Source: an uncultured Isoptericola sp. (lineage in GTDB: Bacteria > Actinomycetota > Actinomycetes > Actinomycetales > Cellulomonadaceae). From it: 64,000 bases of DNA. The stretch spans positions 25,257 through 89,256 of the forward strand of contig CANMFP010000014.1 in NCBI GenBank assembly GCA_947497265.1, in the 5' to 3' direction. This document shows, one piece after another, positions 61,344 through 64,000 of the stretch (the stretch's first letter is position 1; the number at the start of each line of letters is the position of its first letter). The position numbers and the translations under genes were made by a program. The notes below the pieces were generated by a model that did no database searches, had not been told where the DNA came from, and saw only the letters and a list, made by a program, of their open reading frames with translations.

Positions 61344-62020
61344 CCGAGGTGGTGCTGGACGACGTGCACGTGCGCCACGGCGAACGCGAGGTGCTGCACG
61401 GCGTCTCGCTGCGGCTCACCGAGCGCCGGGTCGCCGTCATCGGTGCGAACGGGTCGGGCAAGTCGACCCTCGCACGCCTGCTGAACGGGCTGATCGTGCC
61501 GACGTCGGGCCGCGTGCTGGTGGACGGGCTGGACACCCGCCGCCGTGGCCGGGAGGTGCGACGACGCGTCGGGTTCGTGTTCACCGACCCGGACGCGCAG
61601 ATCATCATGCCGACCGTCGCCGAGGACGTCGCCTACTCCCTGCGCCGCTCGGGGCTGTCGCGTGCGGCGGTGGCGGCGCGGGTCGCCGCCGAGCTCGACC
61701 GGCACGGCCTCGCCGACCACGCCGACCACCCGGCCCACCTGCTCTCCGGCGGGCAGAAGCAGCTCCTGGCCCTGACGAGCGTGCTGGTCACCGCGCCACG
61801 GCTGGTCGTCGCGGACGAGCCGACCACGCTCCTGGACCTGCGCAACACCCGGGCCGTCGCCGACCGGCTCGCGGCGCTCGACCAGCACGTCGTGCTGGTG
61901 ACGCACGACCTCGACCTGGTGTCGGGCTTCGACCGCGTGCTCGTCGTCGACGGCGGCCGGGTGGTGGTCGACGACGTCCCCGCGGCCGCGGTGCCCGCCT
62001 ACCGTCGGCTGATGGCGTGA
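61340..62020 (+). CDS. bioM: Biotin ECF transporter ATPase
   Basis: A 226-residue energy-coupling-factor ATPase. Walker A IGANGSGKSTLARLLNGL, Q-loop VFTDPDAQIIMPTVAEDVAY (the EcfA-type Q-helix region), signature LSGGQKQLLALT, Walker B LVVADEPTTLLDLRNT, H-loop VTHDLDLV. A single ATPase should work as a homodimer with BioN and BioY. ATGA overlap with the thioesterase-like upstream thiolase stop. Confidence 0.95.
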   Translation: MTEVVLDDVHVRHGEREVLHGVSLRLTERRVAVIGANGSGKSTLARLLNGLIVPTSGRVLVDGLDTRRRGREVRRRVGFVFTDPDAQIIMPTVAEDVAYSLRRSGLSRAAVAARVAAELDRHGLADHADHPAHLLSGGQKQLLALTSVLVTAPRLVVADEPTTLLDLRNTRAVADRLAALDQHVVLVTHDLDLVSGFDRVLVVDGGRVVVDDVPAAAVPAYRRLMA

Positions 62021-62589
62021 GCCCGGTGCACCGGCTGGGGGCCGGGACCAAGCTGGCCGCGCTGTGCGTGTGCTCCCTCGCCCTGCTGGCCGTGCGCTCG
62101 CCGGTCGGGGCGGGTGCCGCCGTCGTCGGCGTCCTCGGGCTCTACGCCCTGGCGCGGCTGGGCCCGCGCGCGGTGTGGTCGCAGGTGCGGCCGCTGCGCT
62201 GGTTCGTCCCGTGCGTCGTCGCGGTGCAGTGGGCCACGCTCGGGCCGCTCGCCGCGTGCGTGCTCACCACCCGCCTGGTGGCGCTCGTCGCCCTGGCCGG
62301 TCTCGTCACGGCCACGACGCCGACCTCCCTGCTCCTGGCCGCCCTCGAACGGGCTCTGGGCCCGCTGCGCCGCGTGGGCCTCGACGCCGAGCGGGCCGCG
62401 CTGGTGCTGGCGCTGGCCGTCCGCTCGGTCCCCGTGCTCACGGCCCTGGCGGGGACGGTGCGCGACGCGCAGCGGGCCCGCGGGCGCGAGCACGACGTCC
62501 GGGCGTTCGCGGTCCCGCTGGTCGTCGGTGCGCTGCGGCAGGCGGACGCGCTCGGCGAGGCGCTCCGGGCGCGCGGCCTGGACGACTGA
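62017..62589 (+). CDS. bioN: Biotin ECF transporter transmembrane coupling protein
   Basis: A 190-residue EcfT-family protein with about four or five helices. Two coupling motifs that contact the ATPase are visible: RDAQRARGRE (about residue 150) and EALRARGLDD at the end. LGAGTKLAALCVCSLALLAV is the usual opening. GTG overlaps the bioM stop (GTGA). It closes the operon and converges on trmB. Confidence 0.93.
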   Translation: MSPVHRLGAGTKLAALCVCSLALLAVRSPVGAGAAVVGVLGLYALARLGPRAVWSQVRPLRWFVPCVVAVQWATLGPLAACVLTTRLVALVALAGLVTATTPTSLLLAALERALGPLRRVGLDAERAALVLALAVRSVPVLTALAGTVRDAQRARGREHDVRAFAVPLVVGALRQADALGEALRARGLDD

Positions 62590-62606
62590 GCCGCCAGGCG
62601 GTCCGC

Positions 62607-63413
62607 TCAGACGCGGACGAACTCCAGGTCCGTCACCTCGCGGCCGGCGCTGCGGCCCTTGCGCTCGAAGCTCGTCATGACGCGGCCCTCGAACCGAGGG
62701 GCACGTCCTCCCGGTCCGTGGGCGTTGCGGAAGCCCTCGGCGGCGTCGCCCACCTTCAGCATCACCTCGCCGTACTGGGCCCAGTCGGTGGCCAGGCGCC
62801 AGCGGCCGCCCGGGCGCAGGACCCGCGCGACGAGGTCGGCGAGCTCCGGGTCGACCAGGCGCCGCTTGTGGTGCTTCTGCTTGGGCCACGGGTCCGGGAA
62901 GAAGACCCACACCTCGTCGAGGCTCGCCTCCGGCAGCCCGTGGCGCAGCAGCTCGGCGGCGTCGACCTGCATGATCCTCAGGTTGTCGAGCACCTGGCCG
63001 GGTGCCCCGCCGGCGTCTGCCGGGTCGGCGCCGCCGTGGCCCGCCCGCACGATGACCTGCGCGACGCCCGGCGTGTAGACCTCGACGGCCACGTGGTCGC
63101 GCTCAGGATGGGTGGCGGCGGCATGCACGATGCACTCGCCCAGCCCCGTGCCGATCTCGAGCACGACGGGCGCCGTCCGCCCGAACTCCGCCGCCGCGTC
63201 GAACCGCCAGTCCGGGTGCACGGACAGCTCACGGCGCTCGCGCGGCACGTCGACCAGGTAGTGATGACGGCGGGCGTCCCAGGCACGCTGCTGCCCGGCG
63301 GTCAGCCGCTCGGTCCGCCGCACATAGCTGCGCGGCCGACGAAGGAAGTTCTCGTGGCGCGGCTCGTCGGCCTCGTGCGGACGCTCGGTAGAGCTGGGCG
63401 GGGTCTCGGACAC
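62607..63413 (-). CDS. trmB: tRNA (guanine-N7-)-methyltransferase
   Basis: A 268-residue SAM-dependent enzyme that makes m7G46 in tRNA. SAM site VVLEIGTGLGECIVHAA, then HVAVEVYTPGVAQ, VDAAELL, and the family motif VWVFFPDPWPKQKHHKRRLV; the end FERKGRSAGREVTDLEF is conserved. GTG start; TACCCT lies 6 nt upstream (63420-63425). The frameshifted gene upstream is on the same strand, 33 bp away. Confidence 0.96.
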   Translation of the reverse strand: MSETPPSSTERPHEADEPRHENFLRRPRSYVRRTERLTAGQQRAWDARRHHYLVDVPRERRELSVHPDWRFDAAAEFGRTAPVVLEIGTGLGECIVHAAATHPERDHVAVEVYTPGVAQVIVRAGHGGADPADAGGAPGQVLDNLRIMQVDAAELLRHGLPEASLDEVWVFFPDPWPKQKHHKRRLVDPELADLVARVLRPGGRWRLATDWAQYGEVMLKVGDAAEGFRNAHGPGGRAPRFEGRVMTSFERKGRSAGREVTDLEFVRV

Positions 63414-63419
63414 CGCCCC

Positions 63420-63425
63420 AGGGTA
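63420..63425 (-). promoter_or_regulatory. -10 element, leaderless type
   Basis: TACCCT on the minus strand, 6 nt before the trmB GTG. Confidence 0.45.
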
Positions 63426-63446
63426 CGGCGCAGCACGGGCCTGCCC

Positions 63447-63853
63447 CTATTCCGCCGCCAGCTCGACCAGGGCGAGCAGCGCCTGCCCGTAGGCGTCGGC
63501 CGCCTCCGGGGCCGCGAAGGTGCGCCGCTCTCCGAGGAGGTCGACCTCGACGACGTGGGTATCGCCGTCGTGCACCAACGAGCGGAAGGTGCGCCCGAGC
63601 AAGGAGCGCAGCTGGTCCTCGCGCGGGAGCCAGAGCGTGTCCTCGATGTCCACGGAGTCCAGGGCCCACTCGGTGGTCCCGTTGAAGCCGAGCACCGTGC
63701 CCGTCGGGTAGTGGTGCGGCTCGATGGTCAACGTGGAGACGGTGAACACCTCCGCGGCCAGCTCCGGGGCGTCGATGTGGACCTGTCCCCGTCCGTGGGC
63801 TTCCAGGTCAGCCCGGCGTCACGCAGGCGGGTGGCGAGCTCGGTGGAGATCAT
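63447..63853 (-). pseudogene. Frameshifted conserved actinobacterial hypothetical
   Basis: Two minus-strand frames together give one protein of about 135 residues. The first (start ATG 63853) reads MISTELATRLRDAGLTWKPT, the second reads VHIDAPELAAEVFTVSTL and continues FNGTTEWALDSVDIEDTLWL, PREDQLRSLLGRTF, AYGQALLALVELAAE. The break is at about 63795-63803, in or near a GGGGACAGG stretch, where one missing base would restore GDQVHID. Proteins of this build are common small actinobacterial hypotheticals of unknown function. It may be a true mutation or a sequencing error. Confidence 0.72.
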
Positions 63854-63895
63854 CCGTCCATCGTGCCGCCGCGAGCCGCCTGAACGCCAACGGCA

Positions 63896-63927
63896 GAGGC
63901 CCCCGTCGCTGCTGCGACGAGGGCCTC
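63896..63927. terminator. Terminator after tRNA-Lys
   Basis: GAGGCCCCCGTCGC-TGCT-GCGACGAGGGCCTC, a 14-bp stem with one mismatch, 3 bp beyond the CCA end of the minus-strand tRNA. Confidence 0.8.
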
Positions 63928-63929
63928 GC

Positions 63930-64000
<71 letters not shown>

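Overview
The window is about 73% G+C, read by eye, with start codons split between ATG and GTG. It looks like chromosomal DNA of a cellulolytic actinobacterium of the Micrococcales, close to Cellulomonadaceae or Promicromonosporaceae (Cellulomonas, Cellulosimicrobium, Isoptericola type). Supporting signs are an F420-type luciferase-like oxidoreductase, a mycothione-reductase-like enzyme, an O-type truncated globin, a Mycobacterium-type RpiB, dynamin-like GTPase pairs, and a secreted cellulase set (GH48, GH6, GH10, GH74) with CBM2 modules.

Layout. 1-10,300 holds housekeeping and stress genes: the end of cysE, a YjbR-type protein, an LLM oxidoreductase, an alkyltransferase-like protein, an Eis-like acetyltransferase, a lone polysaccharide-export-type ABC ATPase, a Nei/Fpg glycosylase with rpiB, an M13 peptidase, a DUF6636-like membrane protein and a TetR regulator with a clear twin-palindrome operator. 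10,301-21,272 holds a DUF4386-like membrane protein, pepN, malQ, an MscS channel, an orphan PTS IIB, a truncated globin, TesB, DNA topoisomerase IB and an SDR protein.

21,284-34,800 is the cellulose/hemicellulose locus: GH48 on the minus strand, then a cytosolic sugar-binding-domain/PAS/degenerate-GGDEF protein, a divergent LacI regulator, GH6, GH10 and GH74. Three of the four hydrolase genes (all but GH10) carry the same 13-bp site CCCTAAACGTTTC followed within 9-24 bp by a second palindrome related to the CebR/CelR box. A further box overlaps the lacI start codon. Together these suggest one co-regulated unit controlled by the local LacI protein, with the sensor-like protein as a possible second input.

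34,909-46,426 is a minus-strand block: a 4HBT thioesterase, two paralogous pairs of overlapping dynamin-like GTPase genes placed either side of ettA-ssb, a DUF3467 protein and an endolysin-like M15 peptidase beside tRNA-Arg. A long palindromic element occurs twice in this half of the window (34,810 and 39,290). 46,719-56,468 holds tRNA-Arg, an MFS transporter, orn, tRNA-His, acnA, a four-gene OpuC/OsmF-type osmoprotectant ABC operon and an ATP-grasp protein. 56,493-64,000 holds a mycothione-reductase-like gene, a five-gene biotin uptake/salvage operon (bioY, acyl-CoA ligase, thiolase, bioM, bioN), trmB, a frameshifted conserved hypothetical gene and a tRNA-Lys cut by the window edge.

Many genes lack a Shine-Dalgarno sequence and instead have a -10-like nAnnnT hexamer 6-7 nt before the start codon, which suggests leaderless transcription. 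I used this to choose several starts. No gene-free stretch exceeds 300 bases; the longest is 46,427-46,718, in which I recognise nothing definite. No CRISPR array, rRNA or intact insertion sequence was seen. All family assignments were made by reading the proteins, not by database search.
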